Positions 50,072 through 61,800 of a stretch of 64,000 bases of DNA are shown here, one piece after another. The notes beneath the pieces were generated by a model. That model searched no databases. It was not told the origin of the DNA and was given only the letters and a program-made list of their open reading frames with translations. Both the position numbers and the translations under genes were made by a program. The DNA is from Mucilaginibacter phenanthrenivorans (GTDB taxonomy: Bacteria; Bacteroidota; Bacteroidia; Sphingobacteriales; Sphingobacteriaceae), in assembly GCF_024721155.1 (NCBI RefSeq), contig NZ_JAHVAP010000019.1, forward strand, positions 1 through 64,000, given 5' to 3'. Each line of letters begins with the position of its first letter. Position 1 is the first letter of the stretch.

Positions 50072-51889
50072 TTAAATTGTTATGGTGTCTGCCTCTTGGT
50101 TCTTGCCTCTTTGTTCCTGGCTCTTATTAGTCCATTTGTAAATAACATTCTCCAGGCGCTCAATGGTGAAAGGTTTACTGATGAAGTCGCTCATACCGGC
50201 AACTTTGCACTTGTCTTCATCTTCGCTAAGTACGTTGGCCGTCATGGCAATAATTGGAGGTGCGGCAGGGTCGCTGGCAATAATGTATGCGGCAGCCTGT
50301 AAGCCATCCATTTCAGGCATTTGGATATCCATGAAGATCAGGTCGTACTTTTTATGCTCCACCATATCTATCGCAATGCGGCCGTTATCGGCAATATCAA
50401 CATCATAGCCCATCTTTTTAAAGGTTTTTCGTGCTATCAGCTGGTTCATTTTATTGTCTTCGGCAATTAAAATATTTAGCAGTCTAATTTGCCTTAATGT
50501 CTGGTTGTCAGATTGTTCTTTAATCGGCGCATTAATAGAAACAACATCCAAAGGCACGCTGAAGGTGAATACCGAACCCTGGTTTTCCCTGCTCTCGGCC
50601 CAAATCTTGCCGTTCATCATTTCAACCAGTTTTTTACAGATGGAAAGGCCAAGGCCTGTGCCGCCGTATTTGCGCAATGCCGTTGTGTTTACTTGCGTAA
50701 AGGGCTTAAAAAGTTGCGATAACGATTCCTCGCTGATGCCTATGCCCGTGTCTTTAACACTAAAGGTAACTTCCTGGATGCCGCCGGCACGGTTTGACGC
50801 AGAGACGTTAAGCTGTACAGATCCCTCATCAGTAAACTTAATGGCGTTGCCTATCAAATTCACCAGGATCTGCTGTATCCGGCTCTCATCCATTTTTAAA
50901 TATTCAGCAAGGTTATCGTTTATATTGCAATCTAACGTGATGGCCTTGCCCGGGACTGCAATACCCGGCTGACTTATTTCAAGCACCGTTTTGATACAAT
51001 TGCGGATATTAGCCGATTTTGGGTGAAGCGTGAGTTTGTCTGCTTCAATTTTTGAAAGATCAAGAATATCGCTGATAATATTGATCAGCAGGTTGCTGCT
51101 TGATTGCAGGGTTTGGAGCAACTCGCGCTGCTCGGCATTAAGATTTGAAAGCGACAATAACTGGGCGGTGCCAATAATGCCGTTTAACGGCGTGCGGATC
51201 TCATGGCTCATGTTGGCCAGGAAGTTTGATTTGGCTACGGTAGCATCCTCGGCACGATCTTTAGCGGTGGATAACGCCGCTTGTGATGACAGCAGCTCCT
51301 CGCTTTTTCCAATAAGCTTATTTTTGTCCTTTTCGTGACTTCTTTTCAGAAAGCTTACCAACAAACCGGCCATTAAAACATTCATTATGGCTGATGAGAT
51401 AAGGTCTGACTCTTTTTGCGTTGAATTTACCGGCAGGCTTACCCACGAGGGGTGACTTTTTTCCAACAGGTAACAGGTATAAAATACGGCCATTAAAAAG
51501 CCGATATAGTACAAATGATATTTGCGTCTAAGCAGCATCATTACCAGCACTATCATGAAAATGCCAATATGGGTGGTTGAGCCCTCAACACCTCCGTTAA
51601 AAAACCAACCGGGTATTAACAGCATTATGCCTGCAATAGTATATCCCAGCGCCAGATTTTCTGAATAGCCAATATACCTGCTTTGATAAAATGCCTGAGC
51701 GCACATACCGCAAACAAATAACTCAACTGCTATAAGGTATAATGGGAACCCTAATATTATATTGTTTGTTATGCTAACCAGCATACTAATGCTTAAAAAC
51801 AGGCATACCGCGTTGAAAAGCTTATTTTCAAGTGATAAGGCAGGATCATCAAATCCAACAAACTGTTTTATGTTTTTTAGCAACCTCAT
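50072..51889 (-). CDS. Hybrid sensor histidine kinase/response regulator
   Basis: 605 aa. Residues about 25-182 hold five or six membrane helices with no large periplasmic domain, then a coiled linker. HisKA has phospho-His229 in FLANMSHEIRTPLNG. HATPase boxes are NAIKFTDEG, DTGIGISEESLSQLF and GGTGLGLSICKKLV. The C-terminal receiver has Asp521 in DLIFMDIQMPEMDG and ISKPF. With no output domain it probably passes phosphate to a separate histidine phosphotransfer protein. The last ~13 residues (SQEQRGKNQEAD) are encoded by a word-repeat array that has entered the end of the gene. Confidence 0.95.
   Translation of the reverse strand: MRLLKNIKQFVGFDDPALSLENKLFNAVCLFLSISMLVSITNNIILGFPLYLIAVELFVCGMCAQAFYQSRYIGYSENLALGYTIAGIMLLIPGWFFNGGVEGSTTHIGIFMIVLVMMLLRRKYHLYYIGFLMAVFYTCYLLEKSHPSWVSLPVNSTQKESDLISSAIMNVLMAGLLVSFLKRSHEKDKNKLIGKSEELLSSQAALSTAKDRAEDATVAKSNFLANMSHEIRTPLNGIIGTAQLLSLSNLNAEQRELLQTLQSSSNLLINIISDILDLSKIEADKLTLHPKSANIRNCIKTVLEISQPGIAVPGKAITLDCNINDNLAEYLKMDESRIQQILVNLIGNAIKFTDEGSVQLNVSASNRAGGIQEVTFSVKDTGIGISEESLSQLFKPFTQVNTTALRKYGGTGLGLSICKKLVEMMNGKIWAESRENQGSVFTFSVPLDVVSINAPIKEQSDNQTLRQIRLLNILIAEDNKMNQLIARKTFKKMGYDVDIADNGRIAIDMVEHKKYDLIFMDIQMPEMDGLQAAAYIIASDPAAPPIIAMTANVLSEDEDKCKVAGMSDFISKPFTIERLENVIYKWTNKSQEQRGKNQEADTITI
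50091..50128. repeat. GCCTCTTGGTTCTTGCCTCT array inside the kinase gene's end
   Basis: GGTTCTTG, GCCTCTT and TCCTGGCTCTT words. It shares TCCTGGCTCTT with the array at 48.63-48.66 kb. On the minus strand it is read as kinase codons 588-600, and an additional CACCTTTCACC word follows beyond the stop. Confidence 0.65.
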
Positions 51890-51911
51890 TTATATATTCT
51901 AACCTCTGTAA

Positions 51912-52406
51912 TTATTTAGCATCGTTTACCTCAAGCCAAAAACCATCCGGATCCTGCAGATAAATCTGTCTTACCCCGTCGGCCCTAAGCTGGATCTTCT
52001 TTTGCTCACCGCCCCAGTTACCGTAAACTATCTTCATATCATCAAGGTGATGAATAAAGGCATCCAGGTTTGGAACGCTAAAACATAAATGAACACCAAT
52101 ATTATGAACCGCCTGCGGGCAATCGCCTTTAATAATATGCAGCGCAAGCCCTTCGCCTATTTTTAGCCAAACGTGTACGGTATCATTAAACGGGTGATGG
52201 ATTTCCTTAAGCTGAATTACCGTGCGGTAAAAATTGGCTGTTTTTTTAAGATCCTTTGCGCATAAGGCAAAATGATTAAAAACCGGCTGATTAGCGTTGT
52301 TCGCGTCTTGAGCCTTTACCAATAGTGGTAAGGCAATTGAACAAATTATAGTTAAAACGGCAAGGCGAATTGTTTTGGAGAGAGATGATTTTAAAGAAAT
52401 GCTCAT
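51912..52406 (-). CDS. Exported VOC (glyoxalase-like) protein
   Basis: 164 aa from MSISLKSSLSKTIRLAVLTI (an upstream ATG at 52433 adds nine residues). A signal peptide ends KAQD. One VOC fold follows: FNHFALCAKDLKKTANFYRT, HVWLKIGEGLALHI, HLCFSVPNLDAFIHHLDDM and IYLQDPDGFWLEVND. His, Glu and other metal positions are consistent with a metal-dependent lyase or dioxygenase, but export is unusual for glyoxalase I. Substrate unknown. 22 bp downstream of the kinase start region on the same strand side. Confidence 0.78.
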   Translation of the reverse strand: MSISLKSSLSKTIRLAVLTIICSIALPLLVKAQDANNANQPVFNHFALCAKDLKKTANFYRTVIQLKEIHHPFNDTVHVWLKIGEGLALHIIKGDCPQAVHNIGVHLCFSVPNLDAFIHHLDDMKIVYGNWGGEQKKIQLRADGVRQIYLQDPDGFWLEVNDAK

Positions 52407-52518
52407 TTTTAGGTTGTTTAAGGTACTAAACATAAAAAATAAATGTCACTTAAACGGCGCGTAGCCATGTAATTTATCAAATTGGGCAAAAATTATCAAA
52501 GGGTGTTAAGGCATTTAG

Positions 52519-52752
52519 CTACCAGGCCATCATCTGGCTCAGGTTATAGTCAATGGATGCCACCGTGATGGTATTATGGCGATTCCAGTCCTCCATATCA
52601 ATTAAACCAGGCATGGTTTGGTAATGGTCGTCATTTTTTGAACATTTCACAACATATCCTATATCCTGCACCTGGGCGATTACCGGGCGTGCACCGCACT
52701 CCTTACAAAGCTTGCAATAAATCGAACCCGGTATATTTACATATCCCCTCAT
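52519..52752 (-). CDS. Small zinc-ribbon protein, Lar-like
   Basis: 77 aa. CKLCKECGARPVIAQ, GYVVKCSKNDDHYQTMP and MEDWNRHN resemble the restriction-alleviation Lar layout (CPFCG...GYxVxC...WN). The second knuckle has one Cys only, so zinc binding may be incomplete. Lar-type proteins modulate type I restriction in phages, but many chromosomal homologues are unstudied. The gene stands alone between the VOC gene and the giant NHL gene. Confidence 0.5.
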   Translation of the reverse strand: MRGYVNIPGSIYCKLCKECGARPVIAQVQDIGYVVKCSKNDDHYQTMPGLIDMEDWNRHNTITVASIDYNLSQMMAW

Positions 52753-52886
52753 AATACTTTATTACGGGATTGAGTAGAAGAAGTTGCTGCTAAATCGCTT
52801 TTTGTGATAATATTTTGAAAAAAAATCGACGCGATCGAAATTCCTGGCGAGCGGATAACAAATTGTTTTCCAATTAATAAAGACCC

Positions 52887-55800
52887 TTATCGTATTATTG
52901 TAATTGGGCCCGATAATGGCTTTTTGCCATTTTTTAGATCGATCAAATAATAATACGTACCCACCGGCAAGGTGCTGCCGTTGTAGGTGCCATCCCAGGC
53001 TTTAGCATACCCGGTAGATCTGTAAACCAACGAGCCATACCGGGTATAAACGGTTATGCTGCTGTTTGGATAGGATGTTATGGCTGATATATTCCATAAA
53101 TCGTTGATGCCATCGCCATTAGGCGTAAATGTATTTGGAATTACAATGGTACACTGGCTTACCGGGCTGAGCGTAATAGGAATAGGATTTGAAGTTGCAC
53201 TCGGGTTCACAAGGCATTTTGCCTTGCTGGTTAGGATACAAGTGACTATATAGCCATCAGCAAGTGTTGTGCTGCTAAATGTGGCGCTGTTGGTGCCGGC
53301 GTTTATTCCATTTACCTGCCACTGGTAATCAGGGGTAACTGCAGCAGCCGATGGAGTTGCTGTGAACGTTACTTCAGTGCCACCGCAAAAAGGGCCGGTT
53401 GCCGACGATGTGATGGAAACCGAAGGGATAGCAGGTTGCTCAGGTGTAAAAGTCAACTCTCCTGAAGTTGCCGTTGCGCTGGTGGTACACACTTCACTGC
53501 TGGTCAACATACAACTTACCTTGTCGCCGGCTGTTAAGGTTGAAGTTATGAATGACGGCCCGGCTTCACCTGCATCCTGGCCATTAACAAGCCATTTGTA
53601 AATCGGATTTGTTCCACCGTTTTGCGGCGTTGCTTCAAAGGTTATTGCGCTGCCGATGCACTGATCAGCGGTAGTCATTGAAATAATTATAGATGGGGTT
53701 AGCGCAGGAGTTACCTTCAGCGTTTGTGTTTTATCAGGCGTTGCGCCATCCTTTGCGGTAATGGTTGTTGTACCGACGCCGGTGATGTGGATCTTGCCGG
53801 CTGCTATGGTGGCAACCGTTAAGTCGCTGCTGGTGTAGGTAATTGGCAGGTCATCCGTCGCGCCGGGATCAAAATCAACGCCCATATCACAAACTGTTTT
53901 GTCGGGGATGGGCCCAAATACAATTCCGGTAGCATCAACCTCGATACTTAAAGTAAACTGGCTGCTTCCACCTGTATTGTACGCTGTTACCGTATAATCT
54001 GTTTTGGGCGATATGGCTGTTGGTTTACCGCTGATAAACCCGGTTGTGGGGTCAAATATCAAACCGGGAGGTAAGGCTTTGTCAATGGTGTATCCTGTGG
54101 TATAAACCTTTATGATGTTGTTATTGCCAAAGTTCGCCACATATAAGTTGCCTGCAGCATCCAGGCTTATCCCAAGTGGGAATTCGAATATGTTAACGCC
54201 ATTGCCAATTCCATCGGCCAATATGGTAACATTGCCTGCTGCATCAATTTTAGCTACCCTTGCATTTGCGGCATCCGCAATAAAAATGTCGCCAATGGCA
54301 TCAACAGCTACGCCTCCCGGGCTCCTTACCTGGATGCCTGAATTGTTGTTAACGGTAGTCACAAAACCCGATGGCGTTATTTTACGAACAGAATTATTAT
54401 CGAAGTCGGCCACATAGATGTTTCCAGCTGCATCTATACTTAATTTTTGCGGATTGTTAAAGCTGGCGGCTGTGCCCTGCCCATCGCCTATTCCCGGCGA
54501 ACCGCTGCCTGCCAGGGTTGATACCATTCCGTCGATACCTATCTTCCTGATCAGGCATGTTCCATATTCTGCTATATAAATATTGCCTGATGCATCAACT
54601 GCAATTCCCTGTGGCTGCGTAAATGTTGCACCTGCTACCGGCCCGTTGTTATCTCCCTGTGTTCCGCCGCCTGCAATTGTGCTAACAAGACCTGCCGGGG
54701 TTATTTTTCTTATCCTGTTACCATAGGTGTCTGCCACATAAATATTACCGGCGGCATCTGTTGCGATGCCCGAGGGGCCGCTAAAGCTCGCTGCGGTTCC
54801 TTGTCCGTCAGTTGATCCGGCTGTGCCGCTACCGGCAAAAGTAGTTACAACACCGGCTGGTGTTATTTTCCGGATCAAAAAATTGTCTCGGTCTGCTACA
54901 AAAATATTGCCTGCAATGTCTGTAGCCACACTCGTTGCCTGGTAAAAGCTTGCAGCGGTTCCCGTAGCGTCAGTTTTACCTCTTGCGCCGCTGCCAGCAA
55001 ACACAAGTGAGTGCCCGTAAGGTGTTGCAGGCACGGCACCGCCCGTGTTTTTAGGTTTTAAAATGGCACTGGTTACACCAACGGTATAAACCAATGGGGT
55101 AGTGTAGGTGATAGCAGGTGGCAGGGGCAATGGACCTACATTATCACTAACCTTAATGTTAACCTTAAAGCTGGCGCTTCCGCCCAGGTTGTAGCCGGTA
55201 ATGGTATAATCTGTAGCTGGTGAAGTTGACGATGGCGTTCCGCTGATTGTTCCGGTTTTTGGATCGAAAACTAAGCCGGGGGGCAAAGGTTTGTCAATTT
55301 TATAACCGGTTAATGCTACCTTTCTGATGAGGTTATTATCAAAGTCGGCTACAACTAAATTACCGTTACCGTCAGAAATTATCCCGATCGGATCGTTGAA
55401 TGTAGCTTCAGACCATAAACCATTAGCTGCGCCTGTTGCTCCGTTTCCCGCTATAGTTTCTATGGTGCCATCGGGCTTTAACATCCTTACTTCCTGCAAG
55501 CCGACATCAGTAAAATAAATATTACCAAAGGCATCCGTAGTCAGGCCGCCGGCCGCAACGTGATTTGGGGCCTGTCCTGCAATGGTTGTAACTGATCCTG
55601 AAGGAGTTATTTGCCTGATCGCGCTTTTTCCGTCAAGTCCATTATCGCTAACAATCAGGTTTCCATCTTTGTCAATTGCCAGGGCAACAGGTCTGTCAAA
55701 GCTGGCCCCTCTGCCAATGCCGTCGTTTGAAACTGTTCCGCCATTTCCAGCAATTGTTGTCACCTCACCCCTAAGGGACACCTTCCTGACCAGGTTGCCG

Positions 55801-58800
55801 CCTTCATCGGATACATACAGGTAGCCATCGTTTCCAAATTGTATGCCGGCCGGCCCAAAAAAGCTGGCCGTACCATCACTGCTATCATTACTACCAGCAT
55901 TTGCACTTCCGGCCAGTGTGGTTACTGTTCCGTCGGGGAATATCTTCCTGATGAGGTTATTATCGGTATCAGCTACGTATAAATTCCCCTGGTCATCAAA
56001 TGCCAGTCCGGCTATAAAATTAAAGCTTGCCCCCGTACCAACGCCATCAACATAGCCTTTTATGCCGCTGCCAGCAAAAGTTGTAACCAAACCTGCAGGT
56101 GTTATTTTCCTTATCCTGAAATTTGAAAAATCCGACACATAGATATTGCCCTGCTTATCCATCGCCAGCGCGGCCGGAGAATGAAAGCTTGCACCCGTTC
56201 CGGTACCATCTGTAGATCCAATGCTACCACTGCCTGCAAATGTACTTACTTCTCCGTAAGCATTTGCCGGAACATCCCCACCCAGTTGCTTTGGTTTTAA
56301 ATTAACAATGGTTTTTCCGACAGTGTAGTTTTGCGGCGTTTCATAGACGAACTTTGGAGGCACTGGCAATTGTTGATCGGCGTCAACTTCAATACTCAGC
56401 GCAGTACTGCCGCTGCCTGCCGCGTTGTGGGCTGTTACCGTATAAGTGGTGGGCGGTGATAAGGCTGTAGGCGTACCGCTTATACTGCCGGTATTTTTAT
56501 CAAATATTAAACCAGGTGGCAGGGGTTTGTCAATGGTGAATTTGTCAACGGTTATTTTTCTAACCAGGTTGTTATTGGTGTCTCCTATATATAAATTCCC
56601 ATCGGCATCTATGGCTATTCCAAATGAAGTATTAAACATTGCTGCAGCCAGGTCGCCATCCGTAGCGCCGGGAAGTTTTTTTCCTGTTACTGTTGTTACC
56701 ACACCTGCAGGCGTTATCTTCCTGATTTGGTTATTCTGCGCATCTGTTACATATAAATTGCCATAAGGATCAATTTTCAATCCGATAGGATCATGAAAAG
56801 TTGCTGCCGTACCAGTACCGTCGGCATCGCCTATAGCCCCGCTGCCGGCAAATGTGGTAACTATGCCTGAAGGCGTTATTTTTCGGATAATATTGTTGTA
56901 GCTATCGGCTACAAACACATAGCCGTTTGCATCAACGGCTATGCCGATGGGCCCGTTGAATGAAGCATGGTTGCCTATGTCATCGCCGTGGCCAACAGCA
57001 CCACTTCCGGAGAGGGTGGTTACATCTCCTGCCGGCGTTATTTTCCTTACCAGGTTACCAGTTAAATCGGCTACATATAAATTTCCGGCATTATCAACTG
57101 CTATCCCTGCCGGCTGGTTAAAGGATGCTGCCGTGCCTGCACCATCGGTACTGCCTGTGGTATTGTTACCCGCAACTGTTGTTACTACCCCGGCGGGCGT
57201 TATTTTGCGTATCCGATGGTTATTTAAATCGGCAACGTATACATTTCCAAAGGCATCTACAGCTACATCAAAAGGATCATTAAAACTTGCCGCTGTACCC
57301 GTGCCGTTTGCAAAGGCTGCAGTGCCGCTTCCTGCAAGTGTGGTAACAAGGCCTGTTGGGCTTATTTTTCTGATCAGTGAATTATCCGTATCAGCTATGT
57401 AAATATTACCGCTATTGTCAACAGTTAATCCCTTTGGGCTGTTGAAGCTGGCGGTATTTCCGGTACCATTTAACGAGCCCCTGGTGCCATTGCCTGCAAG
57501 TGTTATCACACTGTTAAAACTGCCATTTGTAATTGGCCCGCCCGAGCTTGTTGGAAGTAATGTGCTTATAGGCGTATTGTCCAATGTATAGCTTTGTGGT
57601 GTTGGATAAGTTATAATGGGCAAGGCAGGCGGCGGGATTACGTAATCGTTTACCTTTATATTCACAACGGTGCTGTAACTTCCACCGGCGTTATAAGCAG
57701 TAACGGTGTAATCTGCAGCGGGTGAAGATTCGAGCGGTGTCCCGCTGATGGTTCCGGTTTTTGCATCAAAATTTAAACCTGGAGGTAAGGGTTTGTTAAT
57801 TTCGTAGCCTGTGATGCCTATTTTTCTTATAAGGTCATTTCCTCCATCTGTAAGATATAAATTACCCGAATAATAGGTTATGCCGTATGGGATATTGAAC
57901 GTAGCACCAGACCCCACACCATCATCCGAACCTGGAAGGCCGCCGCCTGCAACGGTGCTCACTACTCCGTCGGGAGTTATTTTCCGGATGGCGCGGTTAT
58001 TATTGTCTACCACATATATATTCCCCGAAACATCAGAAGTAATTCCAAAGGGATTCTGAAATGTTGCTGCTGTTCCGGCACCATTGGTAAATCCGGCAAG
58101 GTTACTACCCGCAAAAGTGGTTACCAGGCCACCAGGGGTGATCTTCCTGACGCAGTTTCCGTTATAGTCAGACACATATAAGTTATCATTGGCATCTATG
58201 GTCATAAATGACGGGTCATTGAACTGGGCAGCCGATCCCATCCCATCAACAGTGCCCTGTGTATAGACAAGACCGGCGAACATAGTTACCATCCCGTTTT
58301 TGTCTATTTTCCTGATAACTTGTCCATTATAGTCGGAGACGAAAAGATTCCCGTGGGAGTCGAAAACTAAACCAAAAGGATTGGCGAAACCCGCCGTTGT
58401 CAGGTTTCCATCTACTGAACCCTGGTAAGCTCCGTCAGGTCCGGTTGCTCCTGCATAGGTGCTTACCAAGCCGCCAGGCGTGATCTTTCTTATTAAATTA
58501 TTTACCTGGTCGGCCACGTACAGGTTACCTGATTTATCGATTGCCATACCCGCCGGACCGTTAAATTGGGCCGCATTACCCTGGCCATTTGCAAAACCAT
58601 CTGTTGAACTGCCTGCAAACGGAGTTATTACACCTGCAGGTGTAATTTTTTTTATTTGGGCAGCATCGGAGATATATAAATTGCCGCTTGCATCGGCCAC
58701 TATTCCATACGGGCCGTTAAAACCTCCTGAATTTTGTTTGTCGGTTATGGTACTCACCTCCCCATAAACATTCTCCGGCACCGCCCCCCCGGTGTTCGTT

Positions 58801-61800
58801 GGAACCAGCGGCGAAATCGGCGTTTTAACCGGGTAAACCTGTGGTGTTACATAACTGATATGTGGCGGCGGCGGAGGAGGAGGTATCACCGCTTCATCTT
58901 TCACCTCAATACTCACCACTTTTATACTGCTGCCATCTTTATTATAACCTGTAATGGTATAATCTGTTGGGGGCGATAAAACTGTCGGCGTTCCTGATAT
59001 TATTCCTGTTTTTACATCAAAAGTTAAACCTGCGGGCAGGGTTTTATCAATGGTATAGCCGGTTGCTATTACTTCCTTTATCCGGTTGCCATCCTGCTCC
59101 ACAACATTTAGGTTGCCATCAGGCCCAATGGTGATCCCTTTTGGCGAACCAAAAAATACAGCGCTGCCCACACCGGTTACCGCGCCGTGAGGCCCGCCGC
59201 CTGCAACGGTGGTTACCTTGCCATCGGGCGTTATTTTGCGGATATACGCATCATCGGTAACATATAAATTTCCCGATGCATCAATAGTTATCCCGTTTAA
59301 AAAAGTAAATTGAGCCGCCGTGCCGGTGCCGTCAACATGCCCGTACTGGCCGCTGCCTGCTAACGTAATTACTACGCCATTAGGCGTGATCTTTCTTATA
59401 CAGCTGCCTGTTTGTTCGGCCACATACATGTTGCCCGCAGCATCCATCACCAGGTCGATAGGTACATTAAAGCTTGCTGTTTGATATTGCCCGTCAACCG
59501 TAGCTGCGGCACCGCTGCCAACAAAAGTTGATACATATCCTGTTGGCGAAACTTCCCTGATCTTGTTATGCGTATCGGTAAAATAAATATTCCCTGCCTT
59601 ATCCATCACCATTCCGCCCGGTCGGTAAATGCCTGCTGCCGTGCCCTGCCCATCCTGGCTGGTAATATTGCTGTTGCCGGCAAGCGTCGTAACTGTTCCG
59701 TCGGGCGTTATTTTGCGGATCAGGGCGTTAAGGTTGTCGGCTACATAAACATTTCCGTCGGCATCGATCACAACACCGTTCAGCGATCCAAACTTTTGAG
59801 TGGGGCCGGTGCCATATTTTGTTCCGGAAACAGCATCAGGAGCAACAGTGGTTACTACGCCGCCCGGCGTTATTTTTCTTAAACGCCCATTGGCAACTTC
59901 AGTAATGTAAATATTGCCTTCAAGGTCTGTTGCTATGCCATAAGGTATGGTAAACTGCGCCGCGGTGCCTGTTCCATCATTGCTGCCTACGGTGCCACTG
60001 CCCGCTATTACACTGGTTTCGCCATAAGTAGTTGCAGGGATTGCGCCGCCCGAATTTGTGGGAGTTAATTGTGGAATAGTTTTATTTATAATGTATGAAT
60101 TAGGGGTAGTATAATCTATTTTAGGCGGGGCAATAAATTTAAAGCCATCGCGGGCCGCTGTTCCACTGGGCGTTGTTACCCGCACCTTTCCTGTGGTGCC
60201 TGTTGTAACTACAGCGTTTATAGTTGTTGCTGAAACTATGACAAATGAGCTCGCCGGGGTATTCCCAAAGCTAACTCCGGTTGCTCCGGTAAAATTTGTG
60301 CCGATGATGGTTACGGTGGTTGCTGTACTTGTTGTCGAGGGGGTGAACGATGTAATAGTTGGTGCGGTTAACACCGGGTCGTTTTTAAATACCGAAACCG
60401 ATTTAGGGCTTCCGGTAACAACTATTTCAGGCTTGCCGTCGCCGTCAAGGTCGCCAATTTCAAAGGCCGAAGTCCCCGTTCCTGAATTTACGTTTACGGC
60501 ATTTAAAAAGGTTATGCTGCCCGGGATGGATATGTTAGCCTGGATGGTGATTCTCCCGTTATTGGGATCCAAAGTAAATATGTCAGGTTTCCCATCGCCG
60601 TTCACGTCGGCAATCCTGATCTGGCCAAAACTATGATCGCTGTTAAATTTTGAGTCGTAAAGCAGTGATGCAGCCGTAAGCGATGGCCCGTTGTACCTTG
60701 TTACTAAAACGAACGAGGTATTTGCCGTGTTTACATTATCGGTATAAGTGGTAAGTATTTCCGGCTTTCCGTCCCCATCAAGGTCTGCTACCGCTATTGA
60801 CTCGGCTGTGTAACCCGCATCTGTGATATTTGAATAATCAAGTCGGTTATCAAATTGTATGTTACCCTGCGTTGATGTGTTGTGAAATAGCGAAAAAGTT
60901 TTGTTGCCCCGGTTGGTTACCAGCAGTTCCGGTTTCCCATCGCCATCAACGTCCCCCGCTGTTATATACGACGTGGCAGAGGTGTTGGCGGCAAAGTTTT
61001 TTTGAGCCGCAAAGCTGATGTTACCGATCGTCGAATTATTGCGTAACACATTTACATCCCCTCCCGAGCAAAAGGCAAGATCGGGAAGGCCATCGCCATC
61101 AAGGTCGTTTATAATAACAGATTTTAGTGAAGTTGGGTTATTTATAACGATATCAACCTTGGGCGCAAATGAGATATTTCCGTTTGTTGAAAGATTGCGG
61201 TATACTGATACCGTTGTGTTGCTGTTCACTACTACAATATCCGGCTTGCCATCGCCATCAATGTCGCCTGTAGCTATTGATAACGGATTATCCCCGGTTG
61301 CAAGGTCATATTTGGCCCCAAATGAGCTTGATGAAATAACGTTATTAACGGCCGTGCTGCTCAATATCGAGATAGTTTTATCGCCATTTGAAGTGATCAC
61401 ATCTGGTCTGCCATCGCCATCAATATCGCAAATTGTCAATGCAAGCGGGTTGCTGCCTGTTGTAAAATTAACTTTAGGGTCAAAATCGGCCGGGGTTACA
61501 GTCGTTTTTATCGGGCTAAAAGTAACATCAAACGGTTGCCTGCTTGTTGATTGTACATGATCAATAGTATTGATAACTGTGATAGGCTGATAGGTTGCCC
61601 CCGGCGGAACTGATACAGTAAGCGCACTTGTGGATGCAGAAGTCACCGGCGCTTTGGCTGCCCCGAAATACACCGTGTTACCCGAAATTGAGGCGCTGAA
61701 GCCGGAACCGTATAGGCTAACGCTTGTACCAACCGGCCCGCTTACCGGGCTGAAATTGGTAATTACCTGCGCGGCAACGTTGCCCGCCTTAAAAAGTAGC

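Noticed and set aside
53362..61560. Long plus-strand open frames (up to 180 codons) opposite the giant NHL gene
   Set aside because: They repeat with the module period and use the low stop frequency of the complementary frame; no start signals or domain patterns.
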